NCBI GenBank assembly: GCA_034432635.1
Contig: DAOUBK010000061.1
Coordinates: 1-64,000 of the forward strand
Direction of reading: 5' to 3'
Length of the DNA stretch: 64,000 nucleotides
Source of the DNA: Roseiflexus sp034432635
GTDB taxonomy: Bacteria > Chloroflexota > Chloroflexia > Chloroflexales > Roseiflexaceae
Made by a program: the position numbers and the translations under genes. Below the pieces are notes generated by a model, which was not told the origin of the DNA, did no database searches, and saw nothing but the letters and a program-made list of their open reading frames with translations. Positions 8,744 to 17,416 of this stretch are shown here, piece by piece (position 1 is the stretch's first letter; the number at the start of each line of letters is the position of its first letter).

Positions 8744-9697
8744 ATGGAACTTTTAGGAGTCGGTCCTGGCGAAATCCTGCTGATCCTGGTGATCATGCTG
8801 CTGGTCTTCGGACCGGAGCGTCTGCCTGAGTTTGCGCGTCAGGCTGGGCTGTTCGTGGTGCGGGTGCGCGACTGGATCCAGCGCTCGCCGGACGCAGCCC
8901 TCGTGCTGCGCGCGCGGGCGGAACTCGAGCATGAGTTGCAGGCGATCCGTGCCGAGCTGACCCGCGAAGTCGAAAGTGTGCGACAGGACCTGCAGAGTGT
9001 GCGCTCAGACCTCGCGGACGCCGGTAAGTTGATCGAGCAATCGGCACAGGATGCCGCCGCTGTGTCGAAGATCGAACTCCCCGATGCTGCCGCGCAATCC
9101 GCCGGGACGCCATCGATTGCGCTGCCTGCGCCCGAATCGAATGCTCCCGCTCCTGCACCATCGCCTCAGGAAGCAAAAAGCGCCGCCCTGCCAGAATTCG
9201 AGGTCGATCCAGGTCCTATCGGCGCGCGCCGCGCGCGTATCGCGGAGGTTGCGGAAGCGCAGCAGGCTGTCACACCATCGCCAGCGCCAACGATCGCCGG
9301 CGGTGAAACGGTCGCGCGCGGCGCGCGCATCGAGCCGCCTGCGCCACCGGCGCGCGTCGTGACCGACGACTCGCTATTCGCCGCCGATATGGCGCGGATC
9401 GATGACCTGAGTCGTCAGGTGGCATCCATCGCAGAAGAACTTGCCCGCCTGCGCGTGACCCTGCTGCAACGCATGGCGGAAGAGAAACGCCGTCAGACGC
9501 AAGACGATCATCGATCGCCAGAAGGCGTTGTGGCGCTCAATGGAGCGCATAAGGCTGAAATATTGAACGGCGCGGTGTCACCAGACCACGATTCGACGCT
9601 GCCGGGTGATACCCCGTCGGACGTGACACTAAGCGGTGCAGTCCAGCCGGTGTCGCCGGACCACGATCCGACACTGCCGGATAATACGCCGCCGTAA
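8744..9697 (+). CDS. tatA: Sec-independent protein translocase TatA/TatB-like subunit with long C-terminal extension
   Basis: A 317-aa protein. Residues 1-30 match the TatA/B signature: GPGEILLILVIMLLVFGPERLPEFARQAG, with the transmembrane helix at about 8-24, the FGP hinge and an amphipathic helix. A coiled-coil stretch follows (about 55-100, ELEHELQAIRAELTREV), then an Ala/Pro-rich disordered region. The length and coiled coil resemble TatB more than the short TatA. The extreme C-terminus contains two copies of an SPDHD-x-TLP-(G/D)-(D/N)-TP unit, encoded by a matching DNA repeat (about 9580-9695). It is followed by tatC, so together they form a minimal twin-arginine export pair. Confidence 0.88.
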   Translation: MELLGVGPGEILLILVIMLLVFGPERLPEFARQAGLFVVRVRDWIQRSPDAALVLRARAELEHELQAIRAELTREVESVRQDLQSVRSDLADAGKLIEQSAQDAAAVSKIELPDAAAQSAGTPSIALPAPESNAPAPAPSPQEAKSAALPEFEVDPGPIGARRARIAEVAEAQQAVTPSPAPTIAGGETVARGARIEPPAPPARVVTDDSLFAADMARIDDLSRQVASIAEELARLRVTLLQRMAEEKRRQTQDDHRSPEGVVALNGAHKAEILNGAVSPDHDSTLPGDTPSDVTLSGAVQPVSPDHDPTLPDNTPP

Positions 9698-9730
9698 GGT
9701 GCTGAGGCGTTGCCCTGAGCGTGCAAACCT

Positions 9731-10666
9731 ATGGAGTTCACATCGATCCAACTGATTATCATCGTCAGTGTCCTCACGGTACTCATCCTCCTGCCGTTGC
9801 TGGTGATCCTGCTGGTGCGCATCTTCATCAAGGACGAAGTTCCGATGGACGGCGAGGAGGCAGTGTCGAGCCTGACCGAGTTCACCAGTATCGGCGATGT
9901 CTGGCGCGCTTTTGTGCCCCATCTGGTCGAGCTGCGTGATCGGCTGGTCAAATCGCTGATCGCGATTGCCATCGGGACGATGATCGGGTTCTGGATCGTG
10001 AACAGCCCGGTGCTGCTGGGTGAGTCACTGCCGGTCTTTCTGGTGCGCCACCTGGCGCCGCCCGGCACACAGTTGCAGGGTATCGATACCGGCGAGGTCT
10101 TCTTTGCATATATGCGCATGGCGCTGGTGGTCGGCATGACACTGGCAATGCCATTCGTACTCTATCAGATTGTGGCATTCTTCCTGCCCGGCTTGCTTCC
10201 TCACGAAAAGCGCGTGTTGTTTATCGCGCTGCCCTTTGTTACCGAACTGTTCATTGCAGGCGTTGCCTTTGGCTGGTTCTTCACCGTCCCGGCTGCACTC
10301 GGCTTTCTTCTCGGTTTTGGCGTTGATGGAACGACGATCATCACTCAGCCGCGCGTTGATAGTTTCATCGGTACGGTTGCGACGCTCCTCCTCTGGAATG
10401 GACTGATCTTTCAGTTACCCGCAATTGTGTACGTGATGGCACGCCTTGGCGTCGTTACCGCTGCGCGTCTGGCAGCGACGCGACGGTACGCTATCATCGT
10501 TATCTTTATCATTGCCGCGTTCATTACCCCCACCGGTGACCCCTACAATCTCTTGCTGCTTGCAATTCCCATGTACCTGCTGTACGAACTAGGAATCATC
10601 CTGGCGCGTTTCGTTCCCAAACGCCGGACTGCCGACGAACAGGCGACAGTGCCCTCAACCGGATAA
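9731..10666 (+). CDS. tatC: Twin-arginine translocase subunit TatC with an extra N-terminal membrane helix
   Basis: A 311-aa polytopic protein. TatC recognises twin-arginine signal peptides and recruits TatA. The conserved cytoplasmic entry HLVELRDRLVKS appears at about residue 64, followed by six hydrophobic helices with the family blocks FAYMRMALVVGMTLAMPFVLYQI, FFLPGLLPHEKR and FITPTGDPYNLLLLAIPMYLLYELG. Unlike most TatC it begins with a strong extra hydrophobic segment (IQLIIIVSVLTVLILLPLLV) before the HLVELR block, giving about seven helices. It lies 33 bases after tatA on the same strand. Confidence 0.93.
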   Translation: MEFTSIQLIIIVSVLTVLILLPLLVILLVRIFIKDEVPMDGEEAVSSLTEFTSIGDVWRAFVPHLVELRDRLVKSLIAIAIGTMIGFWIVNSPVLLGESLPVFLVRHLAPPGTQLQGIDTGEVFFAYMRMALVVGMTLAMPFVLYQIVAFFLPGLLPHEKRVLFIALPFVTELFIAGVAFGWFFTVPAALGFLLGFGVDGTTIITQPRVDSFIGTVATLLLWNGLIFQLPAIVYVMARLGVVTAARLAATRRYAIIVIFIIAAFITPTGDPYNLLLLAIPMYLLYELGIILARFVPKRRTADEQATVPSTG

Positions 10667-10730
10667 CAGTGCCGTACCCGCCTGAGTGTAGCCGATCTTC
10701 CGCTGCCGGGTCGTTTTCTGCGCTCTCGTG

Positions 10731-10739
10731 TGCTACAAT
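10731..10739 (+). promoter_or_regulatory. Extended -10 promoter upstream of the Uma2 relic
   Basis: TGC followed by TACAAT (10734-10739), about 60 bases before the ATG of the decayed Uma2 gene. It matches the TGC-TAYAAT pattern of other promoters in the window. Confidence 0.5.
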
Positions 10740-10800
10740 GTAGCAGATGACACGGATTCAGTGTCGCAGGGCTTTCCTATGCGACCCGACGAGCGCCTAT

Positions 10801-11362
10801 GACAGCTGATATTCTTCCTGTAGCAGGACCGGTTGCGCATCTGCCGCCACCTCCTGGCGACGATGGACGGTGGCGGACTATGAGCGGCTGCCGGATGATG
10901 GGCAGCGCTACGAACTGATCGACGGAGACCTGCGTATGGCACCAGCCCCTAATCCGGATCATCAGACTGTGAGTGGACTGATCTTCTATCACCTGATGGA
11001 ATGTGTTCAATTAGCGGGGTATGGACGGGTCTTCACGGCGCCGCTCGATGTCGAACTCAGTCCGACAACCATCGTTTAGCCTGATATTGTAGTCATCCTG
11101 AACGGCGGGGCGCCGACGATTATCGCGCAACGGATCGTCGGACCGCCCGAGCTGGTAGTCGAAGTGATGTCACCCGGCACTGCCAGATATGACCGGCGCG
11201 AGAAGCGCGACCTATACGCCACTGCCGGGATCGGCGAGTACTGGATCGCCGATCCCGGGGCATCGCGCGGTGGAGTTGCTCACCCGGGTCGGCGGCGTGT
11301 ATCGCGCCGAACACATCTATCGCGGGCAGGCGGTCATTCCGAGCCGGGTCATCCCCGGATGA
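10801..11362 (+). pseudogene. Uma2 (DUF820) family endonuclease-like protein, two frameshifts and one nonsense
   Basis: Uma2 proteins have a PD-(D/E)XK fold and are abundant in phototrophs such as cyanobacteria and Chloroflexota; their role is unknown. The reading starts at ATG 10801 and shifts frame near 10860, where WTVADYERLPDDGQRYELIDGDL continues. A TAG at 11077-11079 interrupts TTIV-Q-PDIVVI, where family members have Gln (CAG). The PELVVEVMSPGT and EYWIADP motifs follow. A second frameshift near 11265 leads to VELLTRVGGVYRAEHIYRGQAV and the stop at 11360-11362. The assembled length (about 187 codons) equals a full gene, so damage is by point lesions rather than deletion. Confidence 0.8.
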
Positions 11363-11398
11363 AACGTGGTGACCGACCTGCTGTTCGGCTAGAACGAC

Positions 11399-12487
11399 TC
11401 ACGCACGTTGCAGATATTCGGTGAGCAACCCGTGGAAGTGGTGCACGCCGTTCTCACGGAGCACCGAAAAGCGCCCCACATCGTATGAACGTGACTTCAG
11501 ACGCTTCTGCACTGCCTCACAAATCTCGATATCTTCCTTCTGCACCACGTCGCTAAACTTGAAGGAGCGGTGAAACTCCTCAGCGACCTCGGGACGATCC
11601 ACATCGAGAACATACCACTCGAAAATTGTCAGTGTTCGCTCGTGTCCCAGCGGCAGAATAATGTTGATCTGGAGATTGTCCGGATAGATATTGAGCATCA
11701 GGTTGGGAAAGATCCAGTAGTAGAGCGCCTGCGCCGGCGCGCCTTCTTCCAGGTGCCGCCGATAGAGCGAATCGGGATTTTCGCGGATCGGAGCGTGCTG
11801 CTTCGAGTAGTAGCGGAACGTTTCGACTCGATACTGCTTGTAATCGATTTCCTTGAAAAGACCGGGGTGGGCAACCGGAATGTGATACCCTTCCAGATAG
11901 TTATCGACATACACTTTCCAGTTGCAGGCGATTTCGTAATCCACCCGTTTGTAGAACCTCATGCGCTCCAGCGGCATTCTGGCGGTCTCTTCGGGAATAG
12001 CGCCGAGCACCTCACGCAACGGTGGCGCCTGCATATCGAGGTTTACAAAGACGAACGGACCCCACGTATCCACCTGTACCGGTCGCAAACCATAATCTGC
12101 TTTATCGAAGTCTTTCACCCCCTCGAATTCCGGCGTCGAGCGCAGCGTGCCGTCCAGATTGTACGTCCAGGCATGGTAACTGCACTGAAGGGTTTTGCGA
12201 TTGCCGCGTCCCTCGGCGACCGAACCGGCGCGATGGCGGCAGACGTTGTAGAAGGCGTGCAATGTCCCGACGGTATCACGGGTGACCACCAGCGGCTCAT
12301 TGATGACCTGACAGGTGAAGTAGTCTCCCGGTTGACGCACCTGCTCTGTCCGCCCGACGAGTTGCCAGGTGCGCCCAAAGACGCGCTCTTCCTCGATCGT
12401 CAGCATCTGTGGGTCGATGTACCAGCGCGCCGGAATTGTCGTGGCGCGCGCCAGGTCTGGCTGAAACGTATAATCGCTCAGATTCAT
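11399..12487 (-). CDS. Rieske non-heme iron oxygenase (ring-hydroxylating oxygenase alpha-subunit family)
   Basis: A 362-aa enzyme. The Rieske [2Fe-2S] ligands are Cys83/His85 in CRHRAG and Cys102/His105 in CSYHAW. The catalytic domain carries the mononuclear-iron motif NWKVYVDNYLEGYHIPVAHPG with His202 and His207. Such enzymes insert oxygen into aromatic or quaternary-ammonium substrates using electrons from a reductase. The substrate cannot be read from sequence; no beta subunit or reductase gene is adjacent. The start at MNLSDYTF was preferred over an ATG six codons upstream because it begins nearer the first family-like residues. It is the last gene of a leftward cluster, 42 bases after the large membrane protein. 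Confidence 0.88.
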   Translation of the reverse strand: MNLSDYTFQPDLARATTIPARWYIDPQMLTIEEERVFGRTWQLVGRTEQVRQPGDYFTCQVINEPLVVTRDTVGTLHAFYNVCRHRAGSVAEGRGNRKTLQCSYHAWTYNLDGTLRSTPEFEGVKDFDKADYGLRPVQVDTWGPFVFVNLDMQAPPLREVLGAIPEETARMPLERMRFYKRVDYEIACNWKVYVDNYLEGYHIPVAHPGLFKEIDYKQYRVETFRYYSKQHAPIRENPDSLYRRHLEEGAPAQALYYWIFPNLMLNIYPDNLQINIILPLGHERTLTIFEWYVLDVDRPEVAEEFHRSFKFSDVVQKEDIEICEAVQKRLKSRSYDVGRFSVLRENGVHHFHGLLTEYLQRA

Positions 12488-12529
12488 TGGGTTGCTCCAT
12501 TGCACTATCGCGGAGAATGCAGCAGGATA

Positions 12530-13702
12530 CTATGAGTCTAATTTAGGCGCGGTGAGTTTGTCAATTGGAGGTTCGTGCACAACGGAAGCATGCTGGCGCC
12601 CCTGCCAGATGCTGACAGCGGTGACCAGCAAAAAGAGCAGTATGGCGAGTCCATTCAGCATTCCACCCCAGCGTCGCATATCGCCCGATCCGGTCAGGTC
12701 GCCGCCGATGCGTATGAAGAGTGAAAGGTGCAGAACGATAAGCGGCAGGTAGTGCCGGGTACGGAAGCAGACCGGCAGGTTAAGCAGGGCAGGAATGATC
12801 ATTGGAGCGTGCCCAAAGATCATCGAAAAAACAAAGCCGACAAAGAGCGCATGCAACAGCGCGTCATAGATCGGTCCGGCATACACGGCGCCAAAGATGA
12901 GCGCCAGCGTACCGCCGACGATCAGCCACACGCTTCCGGTGAGGATGCATACTGCGCTGAAACGCGGTAAGCCGGCGCGACGCACCGTTCGACGTGCAAT
13001 GTCGTACCGCAACAACCACGCACCTAGGACGATGAAACCGATCCCTGCAAGTCGTATGCCTGCGTCGATCGCAACGCTCGCAAGAACAAGCGCGACGGGA
13101 ACAAGGGTCACTCCAACGGCAAATGACCACCATGCCTGACACGGCAGATAGCGGAGCCTTCCCAGTTCCAGGCGTTCGCCCACAATAGTGAGGATCAGAA
13201 ACGCAGCCCACCAGAGTGATGCCAGCGCCAGCGGACGACCACTCAGCCAGAAGAGGTTACCGCCAAACCATGCCACTGCACCGAGGGCCATTGTGATGGT
13301 GAAGCGTACCGGTTGACAGCGAACGATTGTCCCAAAGATCGCCAGCAACCCCAGGCTGCCGCTCGTGATCAACAATGCCGCCAGACCAACCGGTACACCT
13401 GCGAGCAGTGCCGCCCCCCCAAGAAACGTGAGCAGCGGTGCGGCAAACGCCCACGCGCGTCTGATCGCTACCGCCCGTTCCAGTCCGATCACTGTGCCGA
13501 GCATACCACATACGAACAGAGGACCGTGAACCAGCGCCAGCGTCTGATGCGGAGCAGGAAGCGCCCATCCCATACGCAGCAACCCGGACCAGACGCCGCC
13601 AACGAGCATACTGAGTATGCCGGCTGCCAGGAGCGCACGGAGCAGATGTATCGGGCGTAGGGTTCGTGATCGGGGCAATGCCCGTGAGATGGTGTGTTTC
13701 AT
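12530..13702 (-). CDS. Polytopic membrane protein (about 12 helices), distantly NnrS- or heme-copper-oxidase-like
   Basis: A 390-aa, very hydrophobic protein. Conserved-looking intramembrane histidines occur in TLALVHGPLFVCGMLGTVIGLERA (helix 2) and in the pair HALFVGFVFSMIFGHAPMIIP (late helix). The layout resembles the NnrS family of heme/copper membrane proteins, but I would not assign function beyond that. The start at 13702 gives an ATGA overlap with the upstream gene, which supports it; a longer frame reaching 14035 is a shadow of that upstream gene. It is the third gene of the leftward operon ending with the Rieske oxygenase. Confidence 0.55.
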   Translation of the reverse strand: MKHTISRALPRSRTLRPIHLLRALLAAGILSMLVGGVWSGLLRMGWALPAPHQTLALVHGPLFVCGMLGTVIGLERAVAIRRAWAFAAPLLTFLGGAALLAGVPVGLAALLITSGSLGLLAIFGTIVRCQPVRFTITMALGAVAWFGGNLFWLSGRPLALASLWWAAFLILTIVGERLELGRLRYLPCQAWWSFAVGVTLVPVALVLASVAIDAGIRLAGIGFIVLGAWLLRYDIARRTVRRAGLPRFSAVCILTGSVWLIVGGTLALIFGAVYAGPIYDALLHALFVGFVFSMIFGHAPMIIPALLNLPVCFRTRHYLPLIVLHLSLFIRIGGDLTGSGDMRRWGGMLNGLAILLFLLVTAVSIWQGRQHASVVHEPPIDKLTAPKLDS

Positions 13703-14136
13703 CGCATCCTCACAGGTACGATGCCGAATGGACGCACACGCCGCCAGGCATGATGTACGAATGTGGAAGCAGCAATCACATACAGGACAGCGGCAACCGG
13801 CAACATCCATTCGAGATGATCGATCACGCTGGCGAGAGGTGCATACAGCGCTGTTAATGCCACACCGCCATTGATTGCCATGCAACCCAGCCAGGCAGAC
13901 CACAGCGCACCGCGCGATCCTGTGGCATCGAGGCGCGGTAGAATCCAGATCGCCACGCCCCATGCAAACTGCACCGTCCAGCCGGTCAGCATCATATGAA
14001 TATGTGCCGGTCGCCACATCCAGATCCAGGGCCATCCATGCACGCCCTTATCCGCCAGCAGCATACCACCGATGGTGGCGCCAACCGCAAGATGGATCAG
14101 CGCGATACGCACCATGATGACGCTCAAAAGCGGCAT
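13699..14136 (-). CDS. Small four-helix membrane protein with HIHMMLTGW motif
   Basis: A 145-aa protein with four predicted helices. Helix 2 contains AHIHMMLTGWTVQFAWGVAIWILPR, which is closely patterned like helix 2 of the next gene upstream (YHLLMVGWATQLIGGVALWMFP). The two genes therefore look like diverged paralogues. The H-x-x-M-x-G-W arrangement recalls the heme-ligand helix of heme-copper oxidase subunit I, but the protein is much too short to be one. It overlaps both neighbours by ATGA-type junctions (13699-13702 and 14134-14136), so translation is coupled. Function unknown. Confidence 0.6.
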   Translation of the reverse strand: MPLLSVIMVRIALIHLAVGATIGGMLLADKGVHGWPWIWMWRPAHIHMMLTGWTVQFAWGVAIWILPRLDATGSRGALWSAWLGCMAINGGVALTALYAPLASVIDHLEWMLPVAAVLYVIAASTFVHHAWRRVRPFGIVPVRMR

Positions 14137-14588
14137 CAGACATCTCCCGGACGCGGACGACGGATCTCTGAGCGCCCTCTGACGCGCGGCCAGAGGATGA
14201 TTACCAGGAGCCAGACAGCGCATACCTGGAGAGTCGCGGCGATCACCAGACCCCACGCTGACCAGTCATGCGGCCTAAGGGTATGAACTGGCTCGGTAAG
14301 TGCGCGGATCAGCAAACCACCGTTGAGCGCGCCATATGCAACCCATCCCAGACGCTCATCACCGCGTGGACGTTCCCGGGAGTGTACGGGGAACATCCAC
14401 AGCGCAACACCGCCGATCAACTGAGTCGCCCAGCCGACCATGAGCAGATGGTAGTACACCGGCAGCAGCACATTCAGCCCGCTCTGCAAACGTAATCCGG
14501 TATTGATCAACAGTAGCGCGCCGATAAAAAGGCTGATGAGCAATTGAACGAATGCCGTTTTGACGTATACACGCGCCTGACGATGCAT
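14136..14588 (-). CDS. Small four-helix membrane protein with HLLMVGWATQ motif
   Basis: A 150-aa, four-helix protein: hydrophobic segments at about residues 11-31, 42-64, 84-101 and 110-132. Helix 2 holds YYHLLMVGWATQLIGGVALWMFP, the pattern shared with the downstream gene. The start at MHRQARVYVK (14588) is preferred to upstream in-frame codons because the longer version adds only a basic, unstructured tail. It is the first gene of the leftward four-gene cluster. I do not recognise a named family. Confidence 0.55.
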   Translation of the reverse strand: MHRQARVYVKTAFVQLLISLFIGALLLINTGLRLQSGLNVLLPVYYHLLMVGWATQLIGGVALWMFPVHSRERPRGDERLGWVAYGALNGGLLIRALTEPVHTLRPHDWSAWGLVIAATLQVCAVWLLVIILWPRVRGRSEIRRPRPGDV

Positions 14589-14979
14589 AGCCGACTTCCC
14601 CGTGATACCCGGTTTCTTTTGGAGTGTAGCCTGGGGCAACCATCGGAGCAGTGACTTTTGTCGCACTGTCGCGCATACCGGCGCGAAGGCGACAGGTCAG
14701 GGTTGCGAGAACGGACGTGTCAGAAAAAATCCGGCGGTTGCTCTGCGTGAGCGCCGGTATTCCGCTTACCATGCCTCCGGAGGAAGCGGCTCTGCAACCA
14801 AACGTTTGCTGAAGGGGTATGTCGAAGATTCCGGTACAAGCCATTGTCCCTTGTTTCCCGTCATGGGAACAGGGAACGCCAACCGGTCGTGTCTTCCCGC
14901 TGCTGTGAGGTCAACGCGGAATGGGAAGGCAGGGAAAGCGTCCTCACACCCTCCTCTCCCTCTTCCCACCCAGGCAACA
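14589..14979. other. Intergenic region between the hypE end and the membrane-protein operon
   Basis: A 391-base stretch without a supported gene. It must contain the promoter of the leftward membrane-protein operon, but no clear -10/-35 pair stands out. Short GGGAAC/GTTCCC runs near 14850-14880 resemble scattered intergenic repeats elsewhere in the window. Confidence 0.4.
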
Positions 14980-16038
14980 TTAGCAGATCCGCGGCAATTG
15001 TTCCCCCACCATCATATCCACAATCCGGGTTCCGCCAATACCCGTGCGTGCTATCACCAGACCCGGATGATCGGCGGTAACGTGCCCGATAATGGCTGAC
15101 TGCCGTCCCTGGGGATGCGCCCGCATCCGCGCCAGCAGCCGGTCGGCATCAGCGGGGGGAACGATGGCGATCAATTTTCCTTCATTTGCCACGTAGATCG
15201 GATCCATGCCGAGCAATTCACATGCGGCGCGCACCGCGTCCTGCACCGGCAGTTTGCGTTCATCGATCACAATGCCAACCTGTGAGGCGCGCGCAATTTC
15301 GTTGAGCACCGATGCCACCCCGCCGCGAGTGGGATCGCGCAAAACGTGGATGTTGCGGGTTTCATCGAGCATATCGGCAACCAATCCGTTGAGCGGCGCC
15401 GTGTCGGATTCGATCGGCGCACCAAACTCCAGCCCTTCCCGTACACTGAGGATGGCGATGCCATGGTCGCCGATTGTTCCGCTGACGATAATCATATCTC
15501 CCGGTTGCGCCCGTGTCGGACCGATATCGACCCCTTCCGGGACGATGCCGAAGCCGCTGGTGTTGATATAGACGCCGTCGCCGTGACCGCGATCGACCAC
15601 CTTGGTATCGCCGGCAACCAGTTTCACCCCGGCGCGGCGCGCAGCCGCTCTTCCTGAGCGCTGGGTTCATCCTGGAAGAAGGGATGTCCCTCGAGCGCCT
15701 GGCATCGATTGCGGGCAGCATGGGAGCGGCTGCGCGCCGCGCATGGCAATGTCGTTGACAGTGCCATTCACCGCCAATTCACCAATGTTGCCACCGGGAA
15801 AGAAGAGCGGTCGCACCACGAACGAGTCGGTCGAATATGCCAGGCGCATCCCACTGACCGTGATCAGCGCTGCGTCTCCCATATCGACTGCACCCGCCTC
15901 TGCAAAGGCTGGAAGAAACAGGTGTTCGACCAGTTCCGCCGACAGTTTGCCGCCGCCGCCATGCCCCATGATGATGTTCGGGTGATCGCGCAGCGGCAGC
16001 GGACAGACCCACCCCGCGAAGTTCAGCCCGTCGCTCAT
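14980..16038 (-). pseudogene. hypE: Hydrogenase maturation factor HypE, interrupted by an inverted 73-bp segment
   Basis: HypE dehydrates the carbamoyl group on its C-terminal Cys to a thiocyanate, the source of the CN ligands of [NiFe] hydrogenase. From ATG 16038 the frame is perfect through GHGGGGKLSAELVEHLF, MRLAYSTDSFVVRPLFFPGG and NDIAMRGAQPL. It then becomes unrelated and reaches a stop inside 15651-15723. After that segment the frame resumes with GAAARRAGVKLVAGDTKVV and runs to the diagnostic C-terminal LPRIC. The missing piece, FLSAGFILEEGMSLERLASI, is encoded on the opposite strand of the same segment. Re-inverting it gives one 352-aa open frame with no other lesion. It overlaps hypD by 4 bases. 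It could be listed as a switchable CDS in the OFF state. Confidence 0.93.
15632..15742. repeat. Invertible-looking segment in hypE: 19-bp perfect inverted repeats around 73 bp
   Basis: The left repeat is 15632-15650 and the right repeat 15724-15742; they are exact reverse complements. The spacer 15651-15723 reads as HypE codons only on the strand opposite to the gene. The repeats themselves encode RGAQPL and GAAARR of HypE in the normal frame, so they are part of the protein and unchanged by inversion. No recombinase gene lies adjacent. Confidence 0.9.
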
Positions 16039-17150
16039 CGTGCCACTCCCACCTCTTCAGCCTTGGTGAAGCGTCCGTACTGGTAGTATGCCGCGCATGC
16101 GCCCTCGCTCGATACCATCGTCGCGCCGAGCGGCGTGCGCGGCGTGCATTCCTTGCCGAATGCAGCGCACTGATTGGGCTTGAGCATACCCTGGAGCACT
16201 TCACCACTACGACAGATCGGCGACTCGCGCGTCTGAATGTCACTCACCGCAAAGCGCGTCTCGGCGTCGTAGGTGCGGTATGCGTCGCGCAAACGCCAGC
16301 CACTCTGCGGAATGACACCGATGCCGCGCCATGCCCGGTCGGTCACCTCGAACACCTCGGCAAGCACCTGCTGCGCTGCAACGTTTCCCTCCGGGCGCAC
16401 GGCGCGCTCGTAGGCGTTGTCGAGTTCGGCGCGCCCCGATTCGAGTTGCAGAATGACGCGCCGAATGCCTTCCAGCACATCGAGCGGTTCAAAACCGGTC
16501 ACCACAATCGGTACGCGGTACCGTTCAACGAGCGGCTGGTACTGCCAGGTGCCCATCACACTGCACACATGCCCGGCGGCAAGAAACCCCTGCACCCGGT
16601 TTGTCGGCGACTCCATAATGGCTGAAATTGCCGGCGGCACCAGGACGTGGGATACCAGCATCGAAAAGTTGCGCAGCCCCAGACGGTGCGCCTGCAACAC
16701 TGCCATCGCATTGGCGGGCGCAGTCGTCTCGAACCCGATGCCAAAGAAGACGACCTCACGGTCGAGGTGTTGCTGCGCCAGGCGCACGGCATCGAGCGGC
16801 GAATAGACGATCCGCACGTCTCCGCCCTCGCTTTTTACCCGAAACAGATCTTTACTGCTTCCCGGAACGCGCAGCATATCGCCGAATGAGCAAAAGATGA
16901 CTTCAGGGCAGGAAGCAATCGCCAGCGCTTTGTCGATGATCTCCAGCGGCGTCACACATACCGGACATCCCGGACCATGGATAAGTTCAATCTCCTCCGG
17001 CAGGAGTTGATCGATGCCATTGCGGATGATCGAATGTGTCTGTCCGCCGCACACCTCCATGATAGCCCACGGGCGCGTAGTAATACGACGAATTTCGGCA
17101 AACAAGCGCTGCGCCAGTTCCGGGTCACGATATTCGTCGAGATACTTCAT
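16035..17150 (-). CDS. hypD: Hydrogenase maturation factor HypD
   Basis: A 371-aa iron-sulfur protein that, with HypC, is the scaffold on which the Fe(CN)2CO group of [NiFe] hydrogenase is built. Signature blocks are all present: IMEVCGGQTHSIIRNGI, GPGCPVCVTP, FCSFGDMLRVPGS, FFGIGFETTAP, GHVCSVMG, VTGFEPLDVL, and the C-terminal Cys-rich part around ECTPRTPLGATMVSSEGAC. The last holds the [4Fe-4S] ligands. Length is normal and no lesions are seen. It overlaps hypC upstream and hypE downstream by ATGA junctions, a tightly coupled hypCDE unit. Confidence 0.97.
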   Translation of the reverse strand: MKYLDEYRDPELAQRLFAEIRRITTRPWAIMEVCGGQTHSIIRNGIDQLLPEEIELIHGPGCPVCVTPLEIIDKALAIASCPEVIFCSFGDMLRVPGSSKDLFRVKSEGGDVRIVYSPLDAVRLAQQHLDREVVFFGIGFETTAPANAMAVLQAHRLGLRNFSMLVSHVLVPPAISAIMESPTNRVQGFLAAGHVCSVMGTWQYQPLVERYRVPIVVTGFEPLDVLEGIRRVILQLESGRAELDNAYERAVRPEGNVAAQQVLAEVFEVTDRAWRGIGVIPQSGWRLRDAYRTYDAETRFAVSDIQTRESPICRSGEVLQGMLKPNQCAAFGKECTPRTPLGATMVSSEGACAAYYQYGRFTKAEEVGVAR

Positions 17151-17416
17151 GCCGCTTCCTCCTCCGCCGAATCGGTGCGCAACTCTTCGTCGAGTACGCC
17201 AAGGTTCTCGAATAACGCCAGGGTCTCCAGCGCCGACTGCTCATCGAGGCGCGTGATAGCAAAGCCGACATGCACAATCGTGTAGTCGCCAACATTGATG
17301 TCGGGCAGGTATGCCAGGCACACATCTTTGACGATGCCGTTGAAATCGACCTTACCCATGCGGATGCCGTTCATCTCATAGATTTCTTTGACCTGTCCGG
17401 GAATGCCGAGACACAT
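17147..17416 (-). CDS. hypC: Hydrogenase maturation chaperone HypC
   Basis: An 89-aa HypC/HupF chaperone. It starts with the invariant MCLGIPGQV, whose Cys2 (after Met removal) coordinates the iron precursor and the large subunit. The GDYTIVHVGFAITRLDEQSALETL block is typical. The ATG at 17416 was chosen for this reason; upstream in-frame codons to 17707 are non-homologous. It overlaps hypD by 4 bases. The upstream gap to the NHL relic (about 270 bases) shows no gene. Confidence 0.95.
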   Translation of the reverse strand: MCLGIPGQVKEIYEMNGIRMGKVDFNGIVKDVCLAYLPDINVGDYTIVHVGFAITRLDEQSALETLALFENLGVLDEELRTDSAEEEAA

